Part shown: in pieces, positions 1 to 5,941 of the stretch | How the letters are laid out: each line of letters starts with the position of its first letter | Position numbering within the stretch: position 1 is the first letter of the stretch | Origin: Promethearchaeota archaeon | GTDB lineage: Archaea > Asgardarchaeota > Lokiarchaeia > Sigyniarchaeales > SOKP01 | Assembly: GCA_019894815.1 (NCBI GenBank) | Contig: JAGXNU010000122.1 | Span: forward strand, 1 to 6,570 | Reading direction: 5' to 3' | DNA length: 6,570 nt | Program-made: the position numbers and the translations under genes | The notes under the pieces: generated by a model | The model's database searches: none | What the model was told of the DNA's origin: nothing | Seen by the model: the letters and a program-made list of their open reading frames with translations, nothing else

Positions 1-43
1 GCACATCTCTGTTATAAGTCAAATTTTCAGTGTTATATACCAT
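1..43 (-). CDS. Possible 5' end of a minus-strand gene, cut by the window edge
   Basis: An ATG at 43-41 on the minus strand opens a frame that stays open to the window edge, giving 14 codons (MVYNTENLTYNRDV). A good TATA-like element (TTATATAA, 79-86) lies 35 bases upstream. That is nearly the same distance seen for the STAS-like gene in this window and predicts a leader of about ten bases. The fragment is too short to assign a family, and no Shine-Dalgarno sequence is visible. The TATA box is the main support; an open frame of this length could be chance. Confidence 0.3.
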   Translation of the reverse strand, partial: MVYNTENLTYNRDV

Positions 44-78
44 TTTCACTCAAAACTAAATATATTGTATAATTATTT

Positions 79-86
79 TTATATAA
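79..86 (-). promoter_or_regulatory. TATA box of the left-edge minus-strand gene
   Basis: The palindromic sequence TTATATAA sits in an AT-rich stretch (76-88), 35 bases before the ATG at 43. Archaeal TATA boxes are centred about 26-27 bases upstream of transcription start, so transcription would begin near 52-56. Because the element is symmetric it could also fire rightward, but no plus-strand gene starts at a matching distance. Confidence 0.35.
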
Positions 87-222
87 TTCTATGTAAAACA
101 AAAGAGAGAGCGAATGATTTGTGAAGATTAGTGAAGTTATTCTTGTCATGAATCACCAGATTAGTTTCTAGACCCAATTTCTCAAAAATTAATTCATTTT
201 CACTTAAAATGGTAAGGAAATC

Positions 223-229
223 TTATAAA
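223..229 (+). promoter_or_regulatory. Candidate TATA box for the four-helix membrane protein
   Basis: TTATAAA at 223-229 is the best TATA-like match upstream of the ATG at 302, and would give a leader of about 50 bases. It lies inside the longer reading frame that starts at 209, so if it is the real promoter the 209 start is wrong. No comparable TATA element is seen before 209. Confidence 0.3.
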
Positions 230-280
230 GTGGTAATGTTTCATAAAATTAAATCTAAATTTTTTAATTTCTTATTTACT

Positions 281-303
281 AGGATTATCATCAATAAAAA
301 CAT
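281..303. repeat. 23-base direct repeat, copy 1 (matches the HAD active-site codons)
   Basis: Bases 281-303 match 874-896 at 22 of 23 positions, with an uninterrupted 19-base core (285-303 and 878-896). Copy 2 lies inside the minus-strand HAD gene and encodes the motif-IV residues VFIDDNP. Read on the same strand and frame, copy 1 also gives VFIDDNP, followed by Ser, Lys and a stop. The similarity does not extend beyond these bases. It may be a relic of a duplicated HAD fragment or a coincidence of AT-rich words. Confidence 0.4.
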
Positions 304-676
304 GGCTAACATGTTGAATAAAGATATAAGTCCGATTTTATGCATAAGTGGTGCTATTGCGTCCTTTGTGTCCTATATTTATCATTGCACATATTCCTCT
401 TACTGGTGTGTTATGCCGTTTTATTACCTCTTACCAATTGCCGGAATAATAGCCATTGCCGGACTAGGTATACGGTACAAGATTATGGGGGTTGGGAGCA
501 TAATCTGTTTCTGCGCAGGATTGATGTATCCCGCATTTTTCTTTATGTTTTCGCCACTGTATGCGTTTCATATTATATTCTCTTTTACGTTGCCATTATT
601 ACCAATTCAAATTCCCCTCTGGTTGTTATTATTGGGGGGGTATCGTAAGTTTTATATCATGGCAAAAGGAGATTAG
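302..676 (+). CDS. Small four-helix membrane protein, unknown function
   Basis: This 124-residue protein is almost entirely hydrophobic, with four likely membrane segments at about residues 10-29, 38-57, 61-84 and 88-112, then a short charged tail (YRKFYIMAKGD). It has five cysteines (14, 29, 36, 70, 71) and a proline-rich turn (PLLPIQIP) in the last hairpin. I recognise no family; such small orphan membrane proteins are common in archaea. The frame is open back to an ATG at 209, which would add 31 basic residues. I prefer 302 because a TATA-like element lies at 223-229 and the extra stretch looks less protein-like; an ATG at 311 is also possible. No start has a Shine-Dalgarno site. A run of seven G at 634-640 encodes Gly112-Gly113 near the C-terminus. 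The gene is convergent with the HAD phosphatase, 53 bases away. Confidence 0.6.
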   Translation: MANMLNKDISPILCISGAIASFVSYIYHCTYSSYWCVMPFYYLLPIAGIIAIAGLGIRYKIMGVGSIICFCAGLMYPAFFFMFSPLYAFHIIFSFTLPLLPIQIPLWLLLLGGYRKFYIMAKGD

Positions 677-729
677 GTTAATTGAAAAATAGATGACTGA
701 GGACACCATTAGCACCTAAATGGAAGTTA

Positions 730-1308
730 TTATGGTATCAAGAAGTAATCTGCGATTTCTGACCAATTACTAACTCGAATCACGTTTTCAGCAGTTTCTA
801 CATCGTGATTCCATGGTTGATCGTACAATATTATAATTCTATCTTCTCGTTCTTTAATAGACTCCACTAGATTAGGGTTATCATCAATAAAAACATCAAA
901 ATCTTGGTTAATTTTTAGATCATAAGGTTTATGAAAGAGAAGAATAAGTTCATTGTAATGTAAACCCTGCAATATTCCATGAAACCGTAGTTTTTCTAAA
1001 ACGGACTCCCTATATTCAGGAGTTCGGGCTGATACTATAGATACTTCATGTGTTTGATTCAATTCCATCATGATGTTCGGGATTTGATCATCAATAAAGG
1101 GTACTGGCATGGAGTCTTCATAGATTTGATAAAAAATATCCCAAATGTAATCCTCCGGGACGTTCCAGTCAAGAAAAAATTCCCAATTGGTCACATCACT
1201 TTTTTGATAAGAAGTTCCATGTTTTTTATTGAAGAGTTCACAGAAAGTTATCATTGTATCAAGAAGTACCCCATCTATGTCACAAGCGACTCTCATGATA
1301 ATGTTCAA
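730..1308 (-). CDS. HAD-superfamily phosphatase, 5'(3')-deoxyribonucleotidase (NT5C) type
   Basis: A 192-residue HAD hydrolase, probably removing phosphate from (deoxy)nucleoside monophosphates in the cytoplasm. Numbered from this start, motif I is CDIDGVLLDT (nucleophile Asp10, acid/base Asp12), motif II is Ser93 in VSIVSAR, the motif III lysine is probably Lys127 in HKPYDLK, and motif IV is FIDDNP with Asp142-Asp143. The DQPWN stretch (163-167) is a hallmark of the NT5C family, which fits the length. The helical insert after motif I (about 20-75) would be the C1 cap. The start here is TTG, chosen because a TAAATAAC promoter element lies exactly 24 bases upstream, as for two other genes in the window. 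An ATG at 1296 (MRVACDIDG) is a good alternative giving 188 residues. The HAD assignment is firm; the nucleotide substrate is family inference. Confidence 0.88.
   Translation of the reverse strand: MNIIMRVACDIDGVLLDTMITFCELFNKKHGTSYQKSDVTNWEFFLDWNVPEDYIWDIFYQIYEDSMPVPFIDDQIPNIMMELNQTHEVSIVSARTPEYRESVLEKLRFHGILQGLHYNELILLFHKPYDLKINQDFDVFIDDNPNLVESIKEREDRIIILYDQPWNHDVETAENVIRVSNWSEIADYFLIP
874..896. repeat. 23-base direct repeat, copy 2 (inside the HAD gene, motif IV)
   Basis: This is the coding copy of the repeat at 281-303. On the minus strand it carries the codons for VFIDDNP, which includes the two metal-binding aspartates of HAD motif IV. The copies are 593 bases apart in the same orientation and differ at one position. 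Confidence 0.4.
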
Positions 1309-1371
1309 ATCTCTAATAATTGTAGAATTAATGTTATTTATGTTCCTTCTTAAATTTTTATGTTTATCTAA
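1309..1371. promoter_or_regulatory. Divergent promoter region between HAD phosphatase and membrane esterase
   Basis: These 63 bases separate the two divergent starts. On the minus strand TAAATAAC (1333-1340) stands 24 bases before the TTG at 1308, so transcription should begin at or very near that codon. For the rightward gene the TATA element is less clear: the same AT-rich block (GTTATTTATG, 1333-1342) and a T-rich stretch at 1351-1360 are candidates. Neither gene has a convincing Shine-Dalgarno site, so leaderless or short-leader transcripts are likely. Confidence 0.45.
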
Positions 1372-3174
1372 TTGTCAAAAACCATAACATTAGAGACTGT
1401 TTTCTACGCCGATCTGGAACTGATTTTTGATTTTAATCAAAAGTTAAGGGGAAATAAAATTAAAATAAAAATACTTCCATATATTGATTTAATAGATGAG
1501 GAATATATAGTCCAGATGATCAATCATTTTGCATTTTTAAAAAAAGAAAAGAATTTGAAATTACTCAGCTTTCTTGGAGTTTGCTTCAATATCTATGCTC
1601 TTTCATTTGAAGTCTTATATTGTGTATTAATGGCTCTTGAAATTAACATTTTTGATATTTTTGCGATACTTCTTCTCGTGAGTTGGATTTACAATATATG
1701 TATAACATTTTTCATTGGTTTTGAATCAGAAAAACATTATATATGGAAGTTAAGCGAATTATATCTCATTCTTACTATTTTATCCCCTCTATTCATGCTT
1801 TTAGGAAATTTCCTCATTTCGGCATCTTATTATCAAATTGAAATATCATTATATTCGATTTTAAGCTATTTTGGGTTCTTTTCATTATCGACTTGTGGAT
1901 TTATAGTCAACTATTATATGTTGATTTCAATTCAAGGAAATAAAGACTTGAAATATAAAAAATCTACGACTAAAAGTTACTCTAAAAAACGAAGTTTCAC
2001 TTGCAAAACATTTTTGATACTCGGGTTTCTTTATTCGCTTTCAGTAATAGATGGTAGTTCTAATTATGCTGCTGGAGTGCTAGCTTCAGCTGCGCAAGTG
2101 TCCTTAGGCCTTTTTTTTGCTTTTATTGCCTTTTTACTCTTCTTGATAAAAACAAAACCAGATAAAATCAGGTTGATTTTCTATTCAAGCATAGGAATTT
2201 TCACGATTATTACTTGCTTGTTGCCATTATTCGCAATCAATTCTTCAATAATTCAAGCAAATATTGATTTTGAAAATGCCTTTGGCTCAGATTGGGATGA
2301 GAAGATTGAAAGTGCTCAACCATTCTTTTTAGATAGCCCATATTCGATTTCAAAATATTTGTTAGGAGAATCTCCTAAAAAATGCGAAATAATGAAAGAT
2401 ATTTTGTATTATGAGGGAGATGGAGTTAAGTTATATTTCGATGCATTTATACCTCCTTCAAGCAACTTACCCGGTAATAATTCAGTTTTAATCTCAATTC
2501 ACGGCGGAGGATGGAGTTTGGCAGATAAAGGATTTACAAACAAGATTCAAAATAATAAGTATTTCGCGGCTCAAGGATATGTCGTATTCGATATTCAGTA
2601 TGGTTTAAAAAATTCAATGCCATTTGGGATGATAACTCCTGAAAACGTCAAGGGAGATTTTACTATCGATGATATGGTGAGGCACGTAGGAATATTTACA
2701 AAGTATTTGGCAAACTATTCACTAGACTATAATGCAAATCTTGATTCGGTATTCATCACCGGTGGATCTTCAGGAGGACAATTAGCGTGTGCTGTGGCAT
2801 TTGCATATCATCATCCTTCTTATTCTTCACTTTTTAGTCAAGCCCTGACAATTAAAGGGATCATTCCGTTGTATCCTGCAAATGGAATTGCCACTTCAAT
2901 CCTTGATATTTCAGGTTCAGAAGATTTAGTCCAACCAGAACTCTTAGTCAATCAATCAAGCCCTCCATGTCTCGTGATTCACGGTAGTAGTGATGGGATT
3001 GTTAATCCTAGTATTTCTTTAACATTGAAAAACAAATACCTTCATTATAATAATACTAAAATTGTGCGAATTCTGTTACCATTCGCAGGTCATGTACTAG
3101 ACTATTATTTCACGGGAGTTTACAATCAGGCTTGTTTATATTACATGGAAAGATTTCTTTATTTGTTTCGTTAA
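1372..3174 (+). CDS. Membrane-anchored alpha/beta-hydrolase (BD-FAE/HSL-like esterase)
   Basis: A 600-residue protein in two parts. Residues 1-62 are soluble; about seven membrane helices follow at roughly 63-89, 93-117, 128-150, 157-187, 211-228, 234-259 and 268-290. Lysine-rich stretches at 57-63, 191-210 and 260-267 all fall on the same side if the N-terminus is inside, which places the C-terminal domain outside the cell. Residues about 345-600 form an alpha/beta-hydrolase of the carboxylesterase type: oxyanion-hole motif HGGGW (377-381), nucleophile elbow GSSGG with Ser467, acid Asp541 in HGSSDG, and His574 in FAGH. All catalytic residues are present, so it should cleave esters, perhaps acyl groups on glycans or lipids. 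The start is TTG directly after an in-frame stop; the next ATG is at 1516 (residue 49). It stands as a single gene. The hydrolase call is strong, the substrate unknown. Confidence 0.85.
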   Translation: MSKTITLETVFYADLELIFDFNQKLRGNKIKIKILPYIDLIDEEYIVQMINHFAFLKKEKNLKLLSFLGVCFNIYALSFEVLYCVLMALEINIFDIFAILLLVSWIYNICITFFIGFESEKHYIWKLSELYLILTILSPLFMLLGNFLISASYYQIEISLYSILSYFGFFSLSTCGFIVNYYMLISIQGNKDLKYKKSTTKSYSKKRSFTCKTFLILGFLYSLSVIDGSSNYAAGVLASAAQVSLGLFFAFIAFLLFLIKTKPDKIRLIFYSSIGIFTIITCLLPLFAINSSIIQANIDFENAFGSDWDEKIESAQPFFLDSPYSISKYLLGESPKKCEIMKDILYYEGDGVKLYFDAFIPPSSNLPGNNSVLISIHGGGWSLADKGFTNKIQNNKYFAAQGYVVFDIQYGLKNSMPFGMITPENVKGDFTIDDMVRHVGIFTKYLANYSLDYNANLDSVFITGGSSGGQLACAVAFAYHHPSYSSLFSQALTIKGIIPLYPANGIATSILDISGSEDLVQPELLVNQSSPPCLVIHGSSDGIVNPSISLTLKNKYLHYNNTKIVRILLPFAGHVLDYYFTGVYNQACLYYMERFLYLFR

Positions 3175-3191
3175 GAATAATTAAAATATTC

Positions 3192-3219
3192 GAACAATTT
3201 TCACTTGTGTTCCTTTTTC
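3192..3219 (+). terminator. Weak hairpin plus T tract after the esterase
   Basis: Eighteen bases after the esterase stop, GAACA (3192-3196) can pair with TGTTC (3208-3212), followed by CTTTTTCT. The stem is only five pairs with a long loop, so the T tract, which is the usual archaeal termination signal, is the stronger element. It lies at the point where the esterase meets the convergent STAS-like gene. Confidence 0.3.
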
Positions 3220-3605
3220 TAAATAATTACGTCTTCTACACCAATCCATTTTTTAGCTTCAATTAAGCTCGAAACAATTTTCCTTTTTGGGGAAGCTGCT
3301 TTTTCCAGAATATATTTAAATTCCTCGCCTAGAGGAGGATTTTTTCCAATTATAAATGCGGAACGGTAGAGTTTATTGTTGTTCTCCCTGAGTAAGTTTA
3401 ATATTATTTCAATAGAGTCAAATTTCAATAATATTGCATCTGTGATATCTACGATAACACTCAAGTCATCTTTTACATTTTTTGTAAGTTCATTAAATTC
3501 TTTAACAAACCGCTCAGCAACTGGGGGGGGAAATGTACCCGTTGCTTTAATATATAGCTTATTTTCTTGTAGTTTTTCAATCTGATACATTTTATAAATC
3601 ATCAT
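3219..3605 (-). CDS. STAS/SpoIIAA-like domain protein
   Basis: A 128-residue single-domain soluble protein. The pattern fits a STAS or SpoIIAA-like fold: an N-terminal strand pair (LYIKATGTFPPP, 17-28), a helix (29-43), a buried strand SVIVDITDA (49-57), a helix after KFDSIEII (61-75), a strand SAFIIGK (82-88), and a final pair typical of the family, RKIVSSLIEAKKWI (108-121). Members bind partner proteins or small hydrophobic ligands; bacterial SpoIIAA is switched by serine phosphorylation. No kinase or phosphatase partner lies beside it, so its role is open. A run of eight C on the coding strand (3523-3530) encodes prolines near residues 26-28. ATGs at 3605, 3602 and 3590 are all in frame; I keep the first, with a TATA box 36 bases upstream. 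The family call rests on pattern, without a diagnostic motif. Confidence 0.6.
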   Translation of the reverse strand: MMIYKMYQIEKLQENKLYIKATGTFPPPVAERFVKEFNELTKNVKDDLSVIVDITDAILLKFDSIEIILNLLRENNNKLYRSAFIIGKNPPLGEEFKYILEKAASPKRKIVSSLIEAKKWIGVEDVII

Positions 3606-3641
3606 TTAGCAATATTGAGATATAATATATTAGCATTTGAT

Positions 3642-3649
3642 TTTATAAA
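3642..3649 (-). promoter_or_regulatory. TATA box of the STAS-like gene
   Basis: TTTATAAA at 3642-3649 lies 36 bases before the ATG at 3605. It predicts transcription start near 3616-3620 and a leader of about 10-14 bases. The element is palindromic, but the plus-strand GH127 start is about 70 bases away and has its own, better-spaced element. Confidence 0.45.
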
Positions 3650-3674
3650 TTTTTAACATTTTCAAAATATCTAT

Positions 3675-3696
3675 TAAATAACAAATAAATAACAAA
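3675..3696 (+). promoter_or_regulatory. Tandem 11-base repeat with two TATA-like TAAATAAC boxes before GH127
   Basis: The 11-mer TAAATAACAAA occurs twice without a gap, at 3675-3685 and 3686-3696. The second TAAATAAC ends exactly 24 bases before the GTG at 3718, the same spacing as at the HAD genes starting at 1308 and 6029. The first copy is displaced by 11 bases, about one helical turn. The downstream copy is the likely TATA box for a leaderless transcript. The upstream copy could be a second TATA box or part of an operator. Confidence 0.5.
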
Positions 3697-3717
3697 ATAT
3701 CATGGAAAAAATGTGAT

Positions 3718-5649
3718 GTGAATACAGTGAATCCAGTAAAACAAATTCCTTTTTATTTGATAAAACTTAACGATAAATTTTGGAGAAATCGACTTGAAAC
3801 TAACACATTTGTTACAATTCCTCATGTATTGAGACGTTGTGAGAAATCTAGACGGATCGCAAATTTTGAGATTGCTGGTGGACTTACAGATAAAAAACAA
3901 ACTTCAAAATTCCCCTTTGATGATTCAGATGTATTTAAAATTTTAGAGGGGGTAGCCTATACCTTAAAACTGACACCTCATGTTGAATTAGAAAAATACG
4001 TTGATGAAATCATTGATAAGATTGCTGCAGCTCAAGAAGATGATGGATATTTATATACTCATCGAACAATTAATCCTGAAAATCCGTCTAAATTATCTGG
4101 AAAAAAAAGATGGGAGGAGGTAACTATTGCCAGTCATGAACTTTATAATGTGGGGCACCTTTATGAGGCCGCAGTCGCATATTTTGAAGCAACTGGAAAA
4201 GAAACTCTATTGAATGTAGCAATAAAAAATGCCGAGTTAGTTCTTAAAATTTTTGGTCATGGAAAAAATGAAAGTCCTCCAGGACATCAAGAAATAGAAC
4301 TTGGTTTACTCCGTTTATTTAGTTCTGCAAAAGATGAGAGATATCTTAATCTAGCCAAATTTTTTCTAGATATTCGTGGTTCTAAGGATAGAAAAGGATA
4401 TGATGATTATGTTCTCCAATGCAAGGAAGCTTTCCCATTGATGGGGTCTGATAAATTTGGATATAATCAAACACATAAACCAGTTACCGAACAAAAGGAA
4501 GCAGTAGGACACGCTGTAAGGGCAACCTACATGTATTCTGCAATGGCAAATATAGCCGTACTTTTTAATGATGAGAAATATCTTGTAGCATTAAATCAAT
4601 TATGGGATGACGTTATCAAGCACAAATTCTCCATAACAGGTGGTATAGGTGCTAGCGCTAATGGTGAAGCCTTTGATAAAGCATATATTTTACCAAATTA
4701 TTATGAAAAATCTAATGAATTGGGTGTTTATAACGAAACATGTGCTTCTATTGGAAATATTTTTTGGAATTTTCGAATGCATTTAATACACGGAACTTCC
4801 AAGTATATTGATGTCTTGGAAAGAACCTTGTATAATGGATTGTTATCGGGAATTTCTTTAGAAGGAGATAAATTTTTCTACCCAAATCCTCTTGCTTCAG
4901 AAGGAGATATATTTAGGAAAAAATGGTTTTTCATTGCTTGTTGTCCATCAAATATTGTTCGTTTTATTCCTCAAATCCAAAGTTATATTTATTCCCTTAA
5001 GGATAGCATGATTAACATTAATTTATTTATTGGAAGCACTGCTAAAATTGATTTAAATGGAAATTTTATAGAAATGCATCAGAAAACAAATTATCCATGG
5101 GAGGGATTAGTAGAAATTGAAGTAAATCCCTCACGAAGCATGGAATTTTCTATTGCCTTAAGAATTCCTGGTTGGGCTCAGAATAATCCTGTTCCAAGCG
5201 ATCTATATCGTTACATGACTCCAATTGAAGAAAAAGTACGATTAGAGGTGAACAATAAATTAATTGATTTGGAGATTATTGAAGGATATTGCATCATAAA
5301 TCAAACATGGAAAAAAGGAGATCGAATTTTAATTGAATTTCCAATGCCAGTACATCGCGTAGTGGCACATGATAAGGTTCAAGATTGTAAGGGGATGGTG
5401 GCATTAGAACGAGGTCCAATTGTATATTGTATTGAATCAATAGATAATGATAATATAGAGAAATTAAAGTTAAACGATAATACACAACTAGATCATGTAT
5501 ATCAAGAAGAATTATTAAATGGGATTGTAACAATCACAGGAAGCGTTCAAAATCTTGAATCAAATGCCGAACAAGACTTCTTAGCAATCCCATATCATGT
5601 TTGGGCTCATAGAGGAAGAAGTGAAATGATTGTATGGATGCATCATTGA
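3718..5649 (+). CDS. GH127 (DUF1680) beta-L-arabinofuranosidase-type glycosidase
   Basis: A 643-residue protein of full GH127 length (Bifidobacterium HypBA1 is about 658). The family releases beta-L-arabinofuranose, or related sugars in some members, by a retaining mechanism that uses a zinc-bound cysteine. Expected parts are present: N-terminal LNDKFWRNR (17-25), DSDVFKILEG (69-78), an (alpha/alpha)6 barrel to about 420, a beta-sandwich (about 430-545), and C-terminal PYHVWAHRGRSEM. Active site: Glu317 in GEAF (likely acid/base), Glu340 and Cys342 in YNETC, and Cys408-Cys409 in ACCPSN, with Cys408 the likely nucleophile. No signal peptide or membrane segment is seen, so it should act in the cytoplasm on imported oligosaccharides. 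The start is GTG, 24 bases after a TAAATAAC box; no in-frame ATG lies upstream before a stop. About seven extra residues lie between Glu317 and Glu340. Family firm, exact substrate unknown. Confidence 0.93.
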   Translation: MNTVNPVKQIPFYLIKLNDKFWRNRLETNTFVTIPHVLRRCEKSRRIANFEIAGGLTDKKQTSKFPFDDSDVFKILEGVAYTLKLTPHVELEKYVDEIIDKIAAAQEDDGYLYTHRTINPENPSKLSGKKRWEEVTIASHELYNVGHLYEAAVAYFEATGKETLLNVAIKNAELVLKIFGHGKNESPPGHQEIELGLLRLFSSAKDERYLNLAKFFLDIRGSKDRKGYDDYVLQCKEAFPLMGSDKFGYNQTHKPVTEQKEAVGHAVRATYMYSAMANIAVLFNDEKYLVALNQLWDDVIKHKFSITGGIGASANGEAFDKAYILPNYYEKSNELGVYNETCASIGNIFWNFRMHLIHGTSKYIDVLERTLYNGLLSGISLEGDKFFYPNPLASEGDIFRKKWFFIACCPSNIVRFIPQIQSYIYSLKDSMININLFIGSTAKIDLNGNFIEMHQKTNYPWEGLVEIEVNPSRSMEFSIALRIPGWAQNNPVPSDLYRYMTPIEEKVRLEVNNKLIDLEIIEGYCIINQTWKKGDRILIEFPMPVHRVVAHDKVQDCKGMVALERGPIVYCIESIDNDNIEKLKLNDNTQLDHVYQEELLNGIVTITGSVQNLESNAEQDFLAIPYHVWAHRGRSEMIVWMHH

Positions 5650-5742
5650 TTATTATTATACAAATTAAACATTTTTCACATTTTTAATTGAATCAATAAA
5701 CAATCTCCTAAGTCCATGAATAAATTATCAACAGAGATGGCG

Positions 5743-5760
5743 TTTTTTTTATTTTTATTG
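5743..5760 (+). terminator. T-rich terminator after GH127
   Basis: Eight T (5743-5750) followed by ATTTTTATTG lie about 95 bases after the GH127 stop. Archaeal RNA polymerase stops at such T runs without needing a hairpin. A weaker T-rich stretch at 5671-5687, closer to the stop codon, may be a first termination site. Confidence 0.45.
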
Positions 5761-5770
5761 AAAAATACAA

Positions 5771-5781
5771 ATATTTATAAG
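5771..5781 (+). promoter_or_regulatory. TATA box of the 24-codon micro-ORF unit
   Basis: ATATTTATAAG is one of the clearest archaeal TATA boxes in the window, preceded by a purine-rich GAAAAATACAA that could serve as the BRE. It predicts transcription start near 5800-5803, right before a hairpin, and about 45 bases before the ATG at 5847. It is about 255 bases from the HAD-IIA start, which has its own element, so it most likely serves the micro-ORF or a small RNA. Confidence 0.45.
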
Positions 5782-5801
5782 CACTGACCATTATTATTTT
5801 A

Positions 5802-5817
5802 TGGGAGTCAATTCCCA
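5802..5817 (+). other. Hairpin at the predicted 5' end of the micro-ORF transcript
   Basis: TGGGAG (5802-5807) pairs with TTCCCA (5812-5817), six pairs including one G-T, around the four-base loop TCAA. It falls at or just after the transcription start predicted from the TATA box at 5771-5781. It could protect the RNA end or act in regulation; as DNA it is also a possible operator palindrome. Confidence 0.35.
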
Positions 5818-5840
5818 CAAAAAATTGAAAAATAGATAAA

Positions 5841-5846
5841 GGTGAT
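5841..5846 (+). promoter_or_regulatory. Ribosome binding site GGTGAT of the micro-ORF
   Basis: AAAGGTGAT directly precedes the ATG at 5847. GGTGAT is the 3' part of the full complement to the archaeal 16S rRNA tail (AGGAGGTGATC), so its position touching the ATG is the natural register, not a spacing fault. It is the strongest Shine-Dalgarno match before any start on the plus strand here. Confidence 0.5.
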
Positions 5847-5921
5847 ATGAAAAAAAGAAGTAGTCTGGCAGTAATGCTAAATTATGGTTTCTCATTTCTC
5901 CACACTATTGGAATGGAGTAA
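5847..5921 (+). CDS. Micro-ORF of 24 codons, unknown peptide
   Basis: The frame begins MKKRSSLAVM and ends FLHTIGME, then TAA. It has a basic start and a short hydrophobic middle, too short for a confident membrane segment, and I recognise no family. Support comes from context: a clear TATA box (5771-5781), a leader hairpin, an in-register GGTGAT ribosome site touching the ATG, and a pyrimidine-rich tract about 20 bases after the stop. Together they make a self-contained transcription unit. It could encode a small peptide or be a leader ORF affecting the HAD-IIA gene 107 bases downstream. Chance cannot be excluded for an ORF this short. Confidence 0.4.
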   Translation: MKKRSSLAVMLNYGFSFLHTIGME

Positions 5922-5941
5922 AACTCAAAATTCCTTCAATC

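Noticed and set aside
33..149. A 38-codon minus-strand frame with a GGTGAT site two bases before its ATG.
   Set aside because: It has no TATA box upstream, overlaps the promoter of the left-edge gene, and its sequence is low-complexity and shows no family features; the ribosome-site match alone is not enough.
340..648. A 102-codon plus-strand frame overlapping the four-helix membrane protein.
   Set aside because: It is a hydrophobic shadow in another frame of the membrane protein; it has no promoter or ribosome site of its own.
735..1268. A 13-base repeat (GTATCAAGAAGTA) near both ends of the NT5C-like gene, at 735-747 and 1256-1268.
   Set aside because: Both copies are coding (the C-terminal DYFLIP region and the VLLDT of motif I), are short, and have no matching flanks or terminal inverted repeats, so a mobile-element origin is not supported.
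1048..1353. A 101-codon plus-strand frame antisense to the HAD phosphatase.
   Set aside because: It lies opposite conserved HAD motifs, and its far end crosses the divergent promoter region; it is a shadow.
680..5837. A 15-base match AATTGAAAAATAGAT at 680-694 and 5823-5837.
   Set aside because: It is an AT-rich word in two non-coding stretches with no extension; chance is a sufficient explanation.
5898..5918. CTCCA/TGGAG inverted repeat at the end of the micro-ORF as a terminator hairpin.
   Set aside because: The stem is only five pairs with an 11-base loop and is not directly followed by a T tract; the pyrimidine tract about 24 bases later is the better signal.
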